DNA of 64,000 nt from Planctomycetota bacterium. Lineage in GTDB: Bacteria; Planctomycetota; UBA1135; GCA-002686595. The position numbers were made by a program, and so were the translations under genes. This document shows positions 1-9,394 of the stretch, piece after piece. The DNA lies in contig JAPLOF010000026.1 of NCBI GenBank assembly GCA_026692665.1, forward strand, positions 1 to 64,000, given 5' to 3'. Below the pieces are notes generated by a model. The model did not search any database, was not told the origin of the DNA, and worked only from the letters and a program-made list of their open reading frames with translations. Position 1 is the stretch's first letter; each line of letters begins with the position of its first letter.

Positions 1-99
1 GTCTGCGCGTGGGTCCAGCTCTGGATCGACGTCATGGACCGCCAATCGCGACTCGTCGCGCATCAACTCCGGATCTACCCCGGCCCGGTCGCCGCGTGA
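1..99 (+). CDS. C-terminal fragment of an upstream CDS truncated by the window edge
   Basis: Frame 1 is open from base 1 to TGA at 97-99 (VCAWVQLWIDVMDRQSRLVAHQLRIYPGPVAA); family not recognisable. Confidence 0.35.
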   Translation, partial: VCAWVQLWIDVMDRQSRLVAHQLRIYPGPVAA

Positions 100-219
100 A
101 CGCTGCCCGCGTCTACGGGCCTTCTTCAACGGGCTGCTAGGTCCGAGAGCGCGGCGGGGGAGTCAGGTGAGCTCGAGGTCGCGGGTCGGCTCGAGCACGT
201 GGCTCTGGGTTCCGTCGAA

Positions 220-440
220 CCGTGGTGCGACTCGGTCGGCGCGCGCGGGCCAGGCACGATCCGATCCCGCCACTGCGCCGCGGGCGCGAGCACACCGTGG
301 TACTTCAACAGGTGTGCGCGCGGCCTGGGCGCGAGCGCTGCGAGTCGCTCGAGGAAGACCTGCGGTTCGAAGACGATCGCGCTGGGCACGACCTCGGTTG
401 CCGCGTACTCGATGCCGGGGACGGGCGGTCGAGGATGCGC
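220..440 (-). pseudogene. IS91-family transposase, C-terminal remnant
   Basis: Frame of ORF 126..389(-): SAIVFEPQVFLERLAALAPRPRAHLLKYHGVLAPAAQWRDRIVP resembles the C-terminal region of IS91/IS1294-type (Y2) transposases; no complete ORF. Confidence 0.65.
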
Positions 441-465
441 TGGGCCGGATCGTTCGGGTCCTGGC

Positions 466-873
466 CTACGTCCCGCGAACGAGGGCCGCGATCACGCCGA
501 AGACGATCGCCAGACCGATCACGATCGTAGCAGCGATGCGCAGACCCAGTGCGACCTCGCTGATCCCGACGTAGCTGCGGTAGGGATCGAACGTCGTGCT
601 GTGTCCGTCGGTTCGCGCCGACGCCGACCGCTTGAGGCGGATGCGCGAGTTGTCGAATTTCTCGACAAGCGTCCAGCCCGCGCCCTTTTCCTCGTCCAGC
701 ACCTGCCTCAGGAACTCCGGCCTTTTGAAAGCGGAGGTCGCCGAACGAAGGATCTTGAACTCCGAGCCCGACGCCAGCTCCTCTGGGGTGTAGCCGGTCA
801 TTTCCTCTTCCTCCTGCTGCTCGCGGCGTCGCTTCGCCGCTGCCGCTGCCGCCGCTACCGCCGCTCCATTCAT
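466..873 (-). CDS. Conserved hypothetical single-TM protein
   Basis: MNGAAVAAAAAAAKRRREQQEEEEMTGYTPEELASGSEFKILRSATSAFKRPEFLRQVLDEEKGAGWTLVEKFD..., C-terminal hydrophobic helix; internal ATG at 873. Confidence 0.6.
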   Translation of the reverse strand: MNGAAVAAAAAAAKRRREQQEEEEMTGYTPEELASGSEFKILRSATSAFKRPEFLRQVLDEEKGAGWTLVEKFDNSRIRLKRSASARTDGHSTTFDPYRSYVGISEVALGLRIAATIVIGLAIVFGVIAALVRGT

Positions 874-949
874 GAGGATCTGAGAGTAGCGGCTGGGCAC
901 TCCATCTGCACTCTCTCGGTCCGTAGGGGTAGCGGCACACCGGACATCC

Positions 950-1160
950 GCCGGCCGCCGCACGAGGGGCAGAAGCCGTGGCTCTTGCTCGAGAAGGCGG
1001 CCAACTCGTCCTGACCGCATTGCGTGCAGCGCAGGCGCGCGAAACCGCAGACGAGGATGCCGCAGGTGAGTGCGCGCTCGAACTCGCGGGTCACGAAGCG
1101 GGGCAGGCCGGGGCCGTCCTGCTCGCTCGCGCGGGCCAGGAAGGCGGCGGAAGCCGGCTC
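950..1160 (-). pseudogene. IS91-family transposase, N-terminal zinc-binding domain remnant
   Basis: LPRFVTREFERALTCGILVCGFARLRCTQCGQDELAAFSSKSHGFCPSCGGRRM: CxxC...CxxC zinc-binding N-terminus typical of IS91-like transposases; similarity stops right after GGRRM. Confidence 0.75.
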
Positions 1161-1538
1161 CCGCGGATCCTGCGAGCCCGGGGACGATGCCTCCGGCCCC
1201 GAGGACGGCGATGCGTCGTCCGTGAGCCTGTGCGAAGCACTCGCGGACATCGTGTTCAGGTCGGACCGTACGGCCTCCTGCTGTCCAACACCCGCTCGGA
1301 CGTGCTCAGCGTGAGCTGGACCGAGCTGCCCGATCCGCTGGTCGAGCGCAGCGACGGGTCGATCATGAACTGGCGCTGCGGGGAGGAAGAGGCCGTCCCC
1401 GCCGACTCGCGAACCATCATCGAGTCGACCGACGACGCGGCCGTCCTCGTCCACTTCGATGGGGAGGTGTCCGGCGCAGTCCAGGCCGAGGACTGCGGAA
1501 GCGCCCAGATGCGATAGCCCGGACCCGTGGGGCGGCGG

Positions 1539-1967
1539 TCAGTGCGCGCTGCCGCCTCCGGGGGCCCCTTCCATCTCGAACGGCGTGGCCGCGACGACGA
1601 CGTACCCGTCGGGGTCCACGACCGCGAACTCGTGGTGATGCGCGAGGGGGTTCCAGCTCGGAGCCGCGAGCACCCTGGCCCCGAGGACGCCCGCGCGCGT
1701 CCAGGTCGCGTCGAACGCTGCGCGGTCGGTCACCTCGAACCACAGCGACACCCCGTTTCCACGGGGCACGTCCCGAGAGCCGAGGTAGCCGTGCTCGTGG
1801 GCGTCCCATCGGTGCAGCTGCAGCGCCAGGGGCGACTCGAACGGTGCGCCCGCGAACAGCATCTCGTAGTCGGGGCCGCCGTGACCGCTTACGAGACCGA
1901 ACACCTGCTGGTACCAGCGGCTCGAGGCCTCCACGTCGTCGACCTGGATCATGGGTTGGACCTTCAA
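1539..1967 (-). CDS. VOC (glyoxalase/bleomycin resistance) family protein
   Basis: MKVQPMIQVDDVEASSRWYQQVFGL...FAVVDPDGYVVVAATPFE, classic VOC pattern. Confidence 0.85.
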   Translation of the reverse strand: MKVQPMIQVDDVEASSRWYQQVFGLVSGHGGPDYEMLFAGAPFESPLALQLHRWDAHEHGYLGSRDVPRGNGVSLWFEVTDRAAFDATWTRAGVLGARVLAAPSWNPLAHHHEFAVVDPDGYVVVAATPFEMEGAPGGGSAH

Positions 1968-2216
1968 GAACGCCTCCGCCCATCACCATACCGACGGGTG
2001 CCGGCAGAGGCCAAACGCGCGCTCACCGGAAGGTCACGTCGAGACTCGGCCTTCGCGGCGCGGTTCCGCGCTCGCCATGGACGAAGCCCGGGTCGACGGG
2101 CACCGTAGCGAGTTCGCAGCGTTCGAGCCGGGTTGCCGACCATGGGCGCGAGTCATCTGGACAGTACGCCGGCCGCTGCATTAGCGTCCTGAATCCCGTT
2201 CCCCAAGGAGACTTGG

Positions 2217-5200
2217 TTGCTCGCCCCGTCCGCGATCTCGTGCGAATTGCCCTTCCCGGTCAGTCGGCTCCTGCGGCAGAGCCGCAATGCGAAGTCGTCG
2301 ACGGAGGCGCACAACCGCGCCTGGTTCGCGTGGGAGGTCTCGATCCGGTTGGCGGTCCTCGGCGGCGATCCGACGCTGATCCCGGGGCGACGCACGGCCT
2401 CGGTGGGTGATTGGGCGCGCGCGCTGCCGTGCGCGGGAGGCAAGCTCGAGTCGGACGAGCTGCGCCGGCTCCACCAGCACCTCGCGCGCGTCGTCAATCC
2501 CGACGCGGGCCTGCGGACTTCGCTTCAGCGCCGCGAGCTCGTCGACGGACTCGTCGCGTACAGGAACCGCGTGTTGGGCCACGGACCGTCGCGCGACGAG
2601 GACTTCTGCGCGGAGGGCGCGCGGCTGCTGCGCGACGGGCTGGTCTCCGCGTGGAGCGAGGAGCTCTTCTGGCCGGCGGACGCGCGTCTCGTCTACGTCG
2701 AATCCGTCGAGCTGAAGTCGACGGGCGAGCACGTCGCCCGAGTGCTCGACCTCGGGCTCGAGACGCCGGCCACTCTCGATCGCGGCGGCAGCGTGGTGCC
2801 GGAGACCGTCGATCCGCGTTCGGTGCACTTGCGCGTCGGGGCCGCTTGGGCCGACCTCAGGCCCTGGGCGCTCTTCGATGCGGCCGACGGCTCCTTCTAC
2901 TTGTTCCAGGCCTTGCGTCGGCGGCCGGACTACATCGACTACAGCTCGGGACGGAGCCTCGATCCCGAGGGACTCATGCGCCTCGCGCCTTCGGCGACGG
3001 CCGAGTTCGAGCGACGCTTCAAGAGCGCGCCGGCGACCGAGGAGGTGCGCGAGCCCGAGCACTCGAACGCGGGTCGGTACGGCGACTACGAGATCGTGGG
3101 GGAGATCGGACGCGGCGGCATGGGCGTCGTCCACCTCGCGAACCAGGTCGGTCTGTCGCGGCTCGTCGCTCTCAAAGTCCTGCCCGAGGGGGCGAGCGCC
3201 GATCCGGTCCTGCGCACCCGTTTTCACCGGGAAATCGAGGCGCTGGCGCGCTGCGACCACCCGAACGTCGTCAAGATCCTAAGCTCGGGCGAGGAAGGCG
3301 GCGTCCCGTACTTCGTCATGGAGTACGTCGCCGGTGTCGACCTGCGGCGCATCGGCGAGAATCTGGCGAAGACGAAGGGAATCGAACGCGCGCTCGAGCT
3401 CGCGTGGGGCGAAGTCCTCAGCGAGCGCGGCGCGTTGGCCGAGGTCCTGCCGCGCTCGAGCCCGCCGAAACTCGAGGGGCCGGGAGCGCGCGATCGTCAG
3501 CGCGCCGTCGCGAGCCTCATTCGCGACGCCGCGCTCGGCGCGCAGGCTCTGCACGACGTCGGCATCGTCCACCGCGACCTCACGCCGGCGAACATCGTCG
3601 TCACGTCGGGCGAAGCGCGCGCGGTCGTCATGGACCTCGGACTCGCGTTGCTGCAGGACGGCAACCGCAACCTGTCTCGCGATCAGGGGCGCGTGCTCGG
3701 AACGCTGCGCTACATGCCGCCGGAGCAGCTCGAGCGGAACCTGGTGCAGGTCGACCGGCGCGCGGATGTCTACGCGCTCGGCGCGGTGCTGTACGAGCTC
3801 TTGTCCGACCGCCCGATCTTCGACGGCGACACCGAGGCGCGCCTCGTCGAGCAGGTGTTGCGCGAGGCACCGCAGCCGCTGCGCAAGCTCGACCGCTCGA
3901 TCCCCGAGGACCTCGCGCTCATCGTGCAGGTCGCGACCGAGAAGGACCCGCGGCTGCGCTACGACAGCGCGGCGGCGTTCGCCAGCGACCTCGAGGCGTT
4001 CCTCGACGGCCGTCCGATCCGCGCACGGCCGCCGACGCCCGGATACTTGATCAAGCGCTGGATCGCGCGCAATCCGGCGCTGTCCGCGGCGGCGGCAGCG
4101 GGATTCGTCGGCGTGCTCGCCTCGACGTGGCTGATCCTGAAGGCCAGCACGGAAGCGCGGATCGAGTCCGCGCGCCGGCTCGCGCTGAGCGACGAGCGGC
4201 GGCTCGATTCGCTGGCCGACCTGTGGGAGGCGGTACCGGCGGACGAGCGAGCACCGCGCGCGCTCGACGAGATCGAGACCGCGCTGCGCGAGACCGAGCC
4301 GCGGATCCAGTCCTACGCGGCCGCGCTCGCGGACTTGCAGCCAGCGGCGGCTGCGGCTGATCCACAGCTGCAGGCCGCGTCCTCCTCGGAGGCGCTCACG
4401 AAGCGGCTGCACGACGAGCAGGTCTCGTCGCACCAGCGCATCCTCGCGACGTGGTCCCGGCTCACCGATCCTGCGACAGGCTTGTCCCGCCGGATCGAGC
4501 TCGACCGCGAACGCTCGGCACTCGTCCTGCGGTCCGCGGAATCGACACCGGCTTGGGAGGAATGCCGTCGCGCGATCGCGGCGAACCCGGCGTACCGCGG
4601 ACTCGATCTCGCGCCGCAGCGCGCGCTCGAGCCCTTGCGCGCCGACCCGAAGTCGGGCCTGTGGGAGTTCTGGCACGTGCCGAGTGGCGCACGGCCCGCG
4701 ACGGACGAAGCGGGCGCGTGGATCGTCACGGAGGAGACCGGGCTCGTCCTCGTCCTCCTGCCGGGCGGCGCGTTCGACATGGGCGCGACGAAAGAGACCG
4801 ACCCGCTCTCCGGCCCGGAGTGCGAACCGATCACGCGCATCGAGCTCGCGCCCTTCTTCGTCTCGAAGTACGAGATGACGCAGGCGCAATGGGTGCGCGT
4901 GCACCTCGCGAACCCGAGCAATGCGCAGGTGCCGCGGGTCGGCGCCGACGATCGTCTGCGCCCGGTCGAGAAGATCTCCTGGCGCTCGGCGCGCCAGACG
5001 CTCGCGAAGCTCGGGCTCGAACTGCCGACCGAGGCGCAGTGGGAATATGCGTGTCGCGGCGGCACGACCACGGTCTGGGCATCCGGCGACACGCGCGCCG
5101 ACCAGCAGGCGTGGGCCAACCTCGCCGACGACGAGATCCGCCGTCGTGGGGGGCCGTCGGGCTGGGACTACGAGCCTTGGAACGACGGTCAGCGCGATGC

Positions 5201-5513
5201 CTGCGCCGTCGGTCGCTACCGCGCGAACGGCTTCGGGCTCCACGACGTCCACGGCAACGTGATGGAGTGGGTCGCCGAGGACGGCTTCCCCGAGTACCAG
5301 CTTGCTCCGCGGCCCGGAGACGGACTGCGCTCGGGAACGAGCACGGTCCACCCCGAGTTCAACCAGATCCCGCACGTCGCGCGCGGGGGCGGCTGGCAGA
5401 CCACCGCGGCGCGCTCGCGCAGCTCGCACCGGTACGGGGTGCGGGAGCCCCTGAGCGATGCGATCGGGATGCGGCCCGCGCGTCCCATCGAAACGAATTC
5501 GCGAGCGCCCTGA
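2217..5513 (+). CDS. Serine/threonine protein kinase with N-terminal HEPN-like region and C-terminal FGE-sulfatase (SUMF1) domain
   Basis: IGRGGMGVVHLA, LVALKVLP, HRDLTPANIVV, MDLGLA, GTLRYMPPEQL; then a TM segment (~4080-4140) and LPTEAQWEYACRGG...HGNVMEWVAEDG...ARGGGW; AAGGAG upstream of a TTG start. Confidence 0.9.
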   Translation: MLAPSAISCELPFPVSRLLRQSRNAKSSTEAHNRAWFAWEVSIRLAVLGGDPTLIPGRRTASVGDWARALPCAGGKLESDELRRLHQHLARVVNPDAGLRTSLQRRELVDGLVAYRNRVLGHGPSRDEDFCAEGARLLRDGLVSAWSEELFWPADARLVYVESVELKSTGEHVARVLDLGLETPATLDRGGSVVPETVDPRSVHLRVGAAWADLRPWALFDAADGSFYLFQALRRRPDYIDYSSGRSLDPEGLMRLAPSATAEFERRFKSAPATEEVREPEHSNAGRYGDYEIVGEIGRGGMGVVHLANQVGLSRLVALKVLPEGASADPVLRTRFHREIEALARCDHPNVVKILSSGEEGGVPYFVMEYVAGVDLRRIGENLAKTKGIERALELAWGEVLSERGALAEVLPRSSPPKLEGPGARDRQRAVASLIRDAALGAQALHDVGIVHRDLTPANIVVTSGEARAVVMDLGLALLQDGNRNLSRDQGRVLGTLRYMPPEQLERNLVQVDRRADVYALGAVLYELLSDRPIFDGDTEARLVEQVLREAPQPLRKLDRSIPEDLALIVQVATEKDPRLRYDSAAAFASDLEAFLDGRPIRARPPTPGYLIKRWIARNPALSAAAAAGFVGVLASTWLILKASTEARIESARRLALSDERRLDSLADLWEAVPADERAPRALDEIETALRETEPRIQSYAAALADLQPAAAAADPQLQAASSSEALTKRLHDEQVSSHQRILATWSRLTDPATGLSRRIELDRERSALVLRSAESTPAWEECRRAIAANPAYRGLDLAPQRALEPLRADPKSGLWEFWHVPSGARPATDEAGAWIVTEETGLVLVLLPGGAFDMGATKETDPLSGPECEPITRIELAPFFVSKYEMTQAQWVRVHLANPSNAQVPRVGADDRLRPVEKISWRSARQTLAKLGLELPTEAQWEYACRGGTTTVWASGDTRADQQAWANLADDEIRRRGGPSGWDYEPWNDGQRDACAVGRYRANGFGLHDVHGNVMEWVAEDGFPEYQLAPRPGDGLRSGTSTVHPEFNQIPHVARGGGWQTTAARSRSSHRYGVREPLSDAIGMRPARPIETNSRAP

Positions 5514-5543
5514 CCTGTGCGCGGAGCGGATCGGACCGGCTCC

Positions 5544-7256
5544 TCACTCGCGTGCCCAGACCGACCGGCCCTCCTTGATGGTCTCGAGGACCTGGATCTC
5601 GTTGAGGCGCTTCGGATCGATCGTGAGCGGGTTGTCGGAGAGGACGACGAAGTCCGCGAGCTTGCCTTCCACGAGCGAACCCTTGGTGTCCTGTTCGCCG
5701 AACTGCTCGGCGCCCCAGAGGGTGATCATCTTCATCGCCTCGTAGGGCGTGACACGCTCGTCGGGGCCGACGACGGTCCCGGAGCGTGACGTGCGATTCA
5801 CGGTCGCCCACACGACCTGCATCAGGTTGGGAAGCGCGACCGGCGCGTCCGTGTGGCTGGTCGCGTGCAGACCCGTGTGCAGGATCGAGCGCATGGGCGA
5901 GATCCGGGCGGCCTGTTCCGGGCCGACGATCTGCTTGTACCAGTCGCCCCAGTAGAAGGTGTGCATCGGGAACATCGAAGGAAAGATGCCGAGTGACTTC
6001 AGCTCTTTCACCTGATCCGGGCGGATGAACTGGCCATGAACCAGGATCGTCTGACCGGGTTGTGCGCCATGCTTCGCGACCACCGGGCGCAGCGCCGCGA
6101 ACAACTGGTCAATGGCGGCATCACCATTCGCGTGAACCTTGACCGGCCAACCCTTCGCATAGGCTTCGTCCAGATAGGCCTGGATCTGCTTGATGTCTGG
6201 GATGGCAGGGTAACCCTTGTAGCCCGACTGCTGGCCATCGGGCGGGATCAGATAAGGGGTCGTGCGCCAGGCCGTGCGGCCCTGCGGAGAACCATCGAGA
6301 GTGATCTTGAGGCCGCCGAGCCGATAGTGATTCGAGTACTTGGTGCTGAACGCCTTGTCGAGTTCGCTGCGACCGCTGTAGTCCATCCAGCCGATGAAAT
6401 CGATGTCGACCAGACCGCGCCTGGCGGCGTCCTCCATGACGGCGTGCATGGGGCCGAACATGCGGCCCTCGTTGGCGGTGGTGTAGCCGTAGCTCTTCGC
6501 CATCTCGAGCCCGCGCTTCAGGAAGTAGTCCTTGCTCTCCTGGGTGGTCGGCGTGAGGACCTCGACCATGTGGGGCATGGCGGCGAGCTCCTCGAGGACT
6601 CCGTTCGGTGTCTTGCCGTCGGCCTCGCGTCGGATGACGCCGCCCTCGGGGTTCGGCGTGTCGGCGTCGAAGCCGATCCGCTTCAGGCCGAGCGTGTTGA
6701 CCGCCGCCAGATGGCCCGAGATGTGCGTCGCCATCACGGCGACGGTGGTCGAGACCTTGTCGAGGTCATCCCGGGTGGGATGGCGACCGAGCAGGGCATC
6801 GTCGTAGCCGATGCCGAAGATCCAGCCGGTCCGACTGACGTCCGGGCTGGCGGCGAAGGTCTTCAGCCGGTCCACGAGGTCGTCGATGGTGTCGACGGTG
6901 CCGTCCGGCGGAGCGAGCAGGTTGGCTCCGACGGCCTGGGCTCCGAATTGCTGGGCGTGGGCGTGACCGTCGATGAACCCGGGCATCAGGGTCTTGCCGG
7001 CGAGGTCCTTCAGCACGGTCTTGGCGGAGCGACGCTCGAGCGCGCGCACCTTGCTGCCCACGAAGGTGATCCTCCCGCCGTCGATCACGATCGCTTCGGC
7101 GATGGTGGGCTGGTCGCCTTCCATCGTGACGATCGGACCGCCGGTGATGATGAGGTCTGCGGCCGCGCCGGAGGCGGTGTCGGCAGGCATTTGTCTGCAG
7201 GCGGATAGCGCGAGAACGGAGGCAAACACGCAGGCGATGACCGGGCGGTGAGTCAT
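5544..7256 (-). CDS. Amidohydrolase family lipoprotein (YtcJ-like, Amidohydro_3)
   Basis: MTHRPVIACVFASVLALSACRQ (lipobox); LIITGGPIVTMEGDQPTIAEAIVIDGGRITFVG...LMPGFIDGHAHAQQFG; C-terminal GSLVEGKLADFVVLSDNPL. Confidence 0.88.
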   Translation of the reverse strand: MTHRPVIACVFASVLALSACRQMPADTASGAAADLIITGGPIVTMEGDQPTIAEAIVIDGGRITFVGSKVRALERRSAKTVLKDLAGKTLMPGFIDGHAHAQQFGAQAVGANLLAPPDGTVDTIDDLVDRLKTFAASPDVSRTGWIFGIGYDDALLGRHPTRDDLDKVSTTVAVMATHISGHLAAVNTLGLKRIGFDADTPNPEGGVIRREADGKTPNGVLEELAAMPHMVEVLTPTTQESKDYFLKRGLEMAKSYGYTTANEGRMFGPMHAVMEDAARRGLVDIDFIGWMDYSGRSELDKAFSTKYSNHYRLGGLKITLDGSPQGRTAWRTTPYLIPPDGQQSGYKGYPAIPDIKQIQAYLDEAYAKGWPVKVHANGDAAIDQLFAALRPVVAKHGAQPGQTILVHGQFIRPDQVKELKSLGIFPSMFPMHTFYWGDWYKQIVGPEQAARISPMRSILHTGLHATSHTDAPVALPNLMQVVWATVNRTSRSGTVVGPDERVTPYEAMKMITLWGAEQFGEQDTKGSLVEGKLADFVVLSDNPLTIDPKRLNEIQVLETIKEGRSVWARE

Positions 7257-7445
7257 GGGGGCTTCTTTGGGTGAGGACCTTGGCGCTGGCACTCCAAAGG
7301 CCGTCTTGCGTTGGGGGGGGCGTTGTATCGGCCACTGCCGCCCGGTTCCATTGCTGCCGGGCGAGTCGTGATGCGGCATCGAACGCCTCCGCGCGCGGTC
7401 GAGAAGGTCTCTTGTGGCTGGGCGCGTCTTTCCCTCGCGAAGCCG

Positions 7446-7529
7446 CACCGGCATGGGGTGCGGGAGCCCCTGAGTGACGTGATCTGGATCCGGACTGCGC
7501 ACTCCATTGAGCCGAATCCGCGGGTAGAG
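7446..7529 (+). pseudogene. Decayed FGE-sulfatase C-terminus (fragment similar to the end of the 2217..5513 gene)
   Basis: HRHGVREPLSDVIWIRTAHSIEPNPRV versus SSHRYGVREPLSDAIGMRPARPIETNSRAP* of the kinase-FGE protein; DNA also similar (ggggtgcgggagcccctgag). Confidence 0.6.
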
Positions 7530-7591
7530 TGGCCCCGGCGCGGGACGGATCTGGCCGGCTCGCCCTCCCACCGTTCCAGGAGTTGCCGCTC

Positions 7592-9118
7592 ATGCTCCGC
7601 AAACTGCTCGTCCTCCTCGCCGTGCTGTCTCCCATCGCGTCCGCTGCTCTCGGCCAGGGCTCCGGGGTCGTCCTCGTGGACGATACCGTGACCCCGAATT
7701 CACCGGGTGTCACGCAGATCGCAGGGGGTGGCTACAGGATCGCGTATTCCACGTTGATGGCGAACGACACGATCCCGCCGGGCTCGCTCAGCACCACGGA
7801 CCCGGTCATCGTCGACGGGCAGACCTCGACGGGCGGGAATTGGGGCTCCAACACGACCGAGCTGGTCGTTTTCTTCGGTCCGAGCTTCCCGTGCAGCCCC
7901 TCGGGAACCTGCAGCTACGCCGTGCGAGACGCGCAGGGCATTCCGATCCCTGGCGCGACTGCACTCATCAGCTTCCAGGCGTTTCCGCCGATCGCGCAGG
8001 CCTTCGACGACCTGCAGACGTTCGCGAACAACGCACCGCCGTTCGTCATCGACGTGTTTGCGAACGATGCGGGCTTCCCCGCGGACGCATCGCTGTTCAC
8101 TCCGAATCTCCTCAGCTGGCCGGGGGATCAGGGCCTCCCCTCCATCGTCGTCTTGCCCAGCGGCCGCAAGGGCATCGGATGGACCCCCACGACGACAGCA
8201 CCTCCCTGCGGTGACGTCGTCATCACGTACTACTGGGTCGGATGCCTCCAAATCCCATCGAGCCCGGCCGCGGCCACCTTTCGCTTCGTGCTGCCGGCGG
8301 GCGATTGCAACTCGAATTGCATCGACGACGCGCTGGAGCCCGACTCCGACGGCGACGGCATCCCGAACGACTGCGAGGTCCCGGTCGGAGATGCGAACGC
8401 GCCGCTGTGCAGCATCGTGAACGCCCCAGACGAGACGTCGGCGACGGGGACGGCCACGGACAACCGCCCGAGCGAGGACGTCGACAACGACCAGTTCCTG
8501 GATCCGGGCGAGGACCTGAACAACAACGGTCAGATCGACGTGGACACGGGTGTGACCTCCGTGATCCTGCTGCCCGGCTCCGCGAACCTCACGCTGAACG
8601 TGCCGGCGTTCCCGCCGGGCGCGCCCGTGGTCAACTTCACGCTGAACCTGGTCGATACCTCGCTCCCGGGCACGGGAGTCGTGCGGATCACGGACGGCGC
8701 CGGACTCACGAGGGACTGCCCGGCGAACCTGATCGGCGCGGAGTGCCACCTCTTCCTGGGCTTCGGGCCCGGCAGTACGAGCACCACCATCCACGGCCAC
8801 CCCTACGCGTCGCAGATGAGCGCGGTGCGTTGGACGTACCCGGTCACGATGCAGCAGGCTCCTTCTTTCCTGGCGCCGAGCTCGCTGCCGTACGCGACGC
8901 GGCCTCTGCGCGTCGAGGTTCACATGTGGAACCCGGGCATGTTCCCGAACAACCCGCAGCAGTGGAGTCAGGTCGTCACGATCCGCGGCGCTCCGGGCGG
9001 GACGAACACGGTGACGTACTCCGGGACCTCGAACGGTATCGCCATCCAATGCCAGTTCTTCTCGGATGCCAACGGTGTTCTGCGGATGCGGTTCCCGTTC
9101 CAGATCGCGGGCATGTGA
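7592..9118 (+). CDS. Secreted hypothetical protein with a calcium-binding-type repeat (DCNSNCIDDALEPDSDGDGIPNDCE)
   Basis: Signal peptide MLRKLLVLLAVLSPIASAALGQ; D-rich thrombospondin-type-3-like motif common in planctomycete secreted proteins. Confidence 0.7.
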   Translation: MLRKLLVLLAVLSPIASAALGQGSGVVLVDDTVTPNSPGVTQIAGGGYRIAYSTLMANDTIPPGSLSTTDPVIVDGQTSTGGNWGSNTTELVVFFGPSFPCSPSGTCSYAVRDAQGIPIPGATALISFQAFPPIAQAFDDLQTFANNAPPFVIDVFANDAGFPADASLFTPNLLSWPGDQGLPSIVVLPSGRKGIGWTPTTTAPPCGDVVITYYWVGCLQIPSSPAAATFRFVLPAGDCNSNCIDDALEPDSDGDGIPNDCEVPVGDANAPLCSIVNAPDETSATGTATDNRPSEDVDNDQFLDPGEDLNNNGQIDVDTGVTSVILLPGSANLTLNVPAFPPGAPVVNFTLNLVDTSLPGTGVVRITDGAGLTRDCPANLIGAECHLFLGFGPGSTSTTIHGHPYASQMSAVRWTYPVTMQQAPSFLAPSSLPYATRPLRVEVHMWNPGMFPNNPQQWSQVVTIRGAPGGTNTVTYSGTSNGIAIQCQFFSDANGVLRMRFPFQIAGM

Positions 9119-9193
9119 GGGACTTCGCCGGACTCGCGCGCGGCTTGCGGATCGAACCGCGGGCTGTGCGCTGAGTCGGGAGGTACTCCGGGA

Positions 9194-9388
9194 GTACGGA
9201 GCCAGGCTCAACTCCGCCGTTCTCCCGCGCGACGGCGGCGCCGACGACGCGCCCACTCCGCAACCCGCAGAGCGAGCATGTCGAGCGCTACGCAATCTGC
9301 AGCGAGTCTGTCGCCTCCAAAGGCGACGGACGATTCCGCCTGGCGCCTGTTCCGCGCGAGAACGGCGGAGTGGAGCCTGGCTCCGTAC
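9194..9388. repeat. 195-bp element with ~34-bp imperfect terminal inverted repeats, copy 1
   Basis: GTACGGAGCCAGGCTCaACTCCGCCGTTCTC ... GCGAGAACGGCGGAGTGGAGCCTGGCTCCGTAC; interior similar to copy 2 in the same orientation. Confidence 0.85.
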
Positions 9389-9394
9389 CGGTCA

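Noticed and set aside
2411-4360. 649-aa + ORF overlapping the kinase gene
   Set aside because: Arg/Ala-rich out-of-frame shadow of the kinase-FGE ORF
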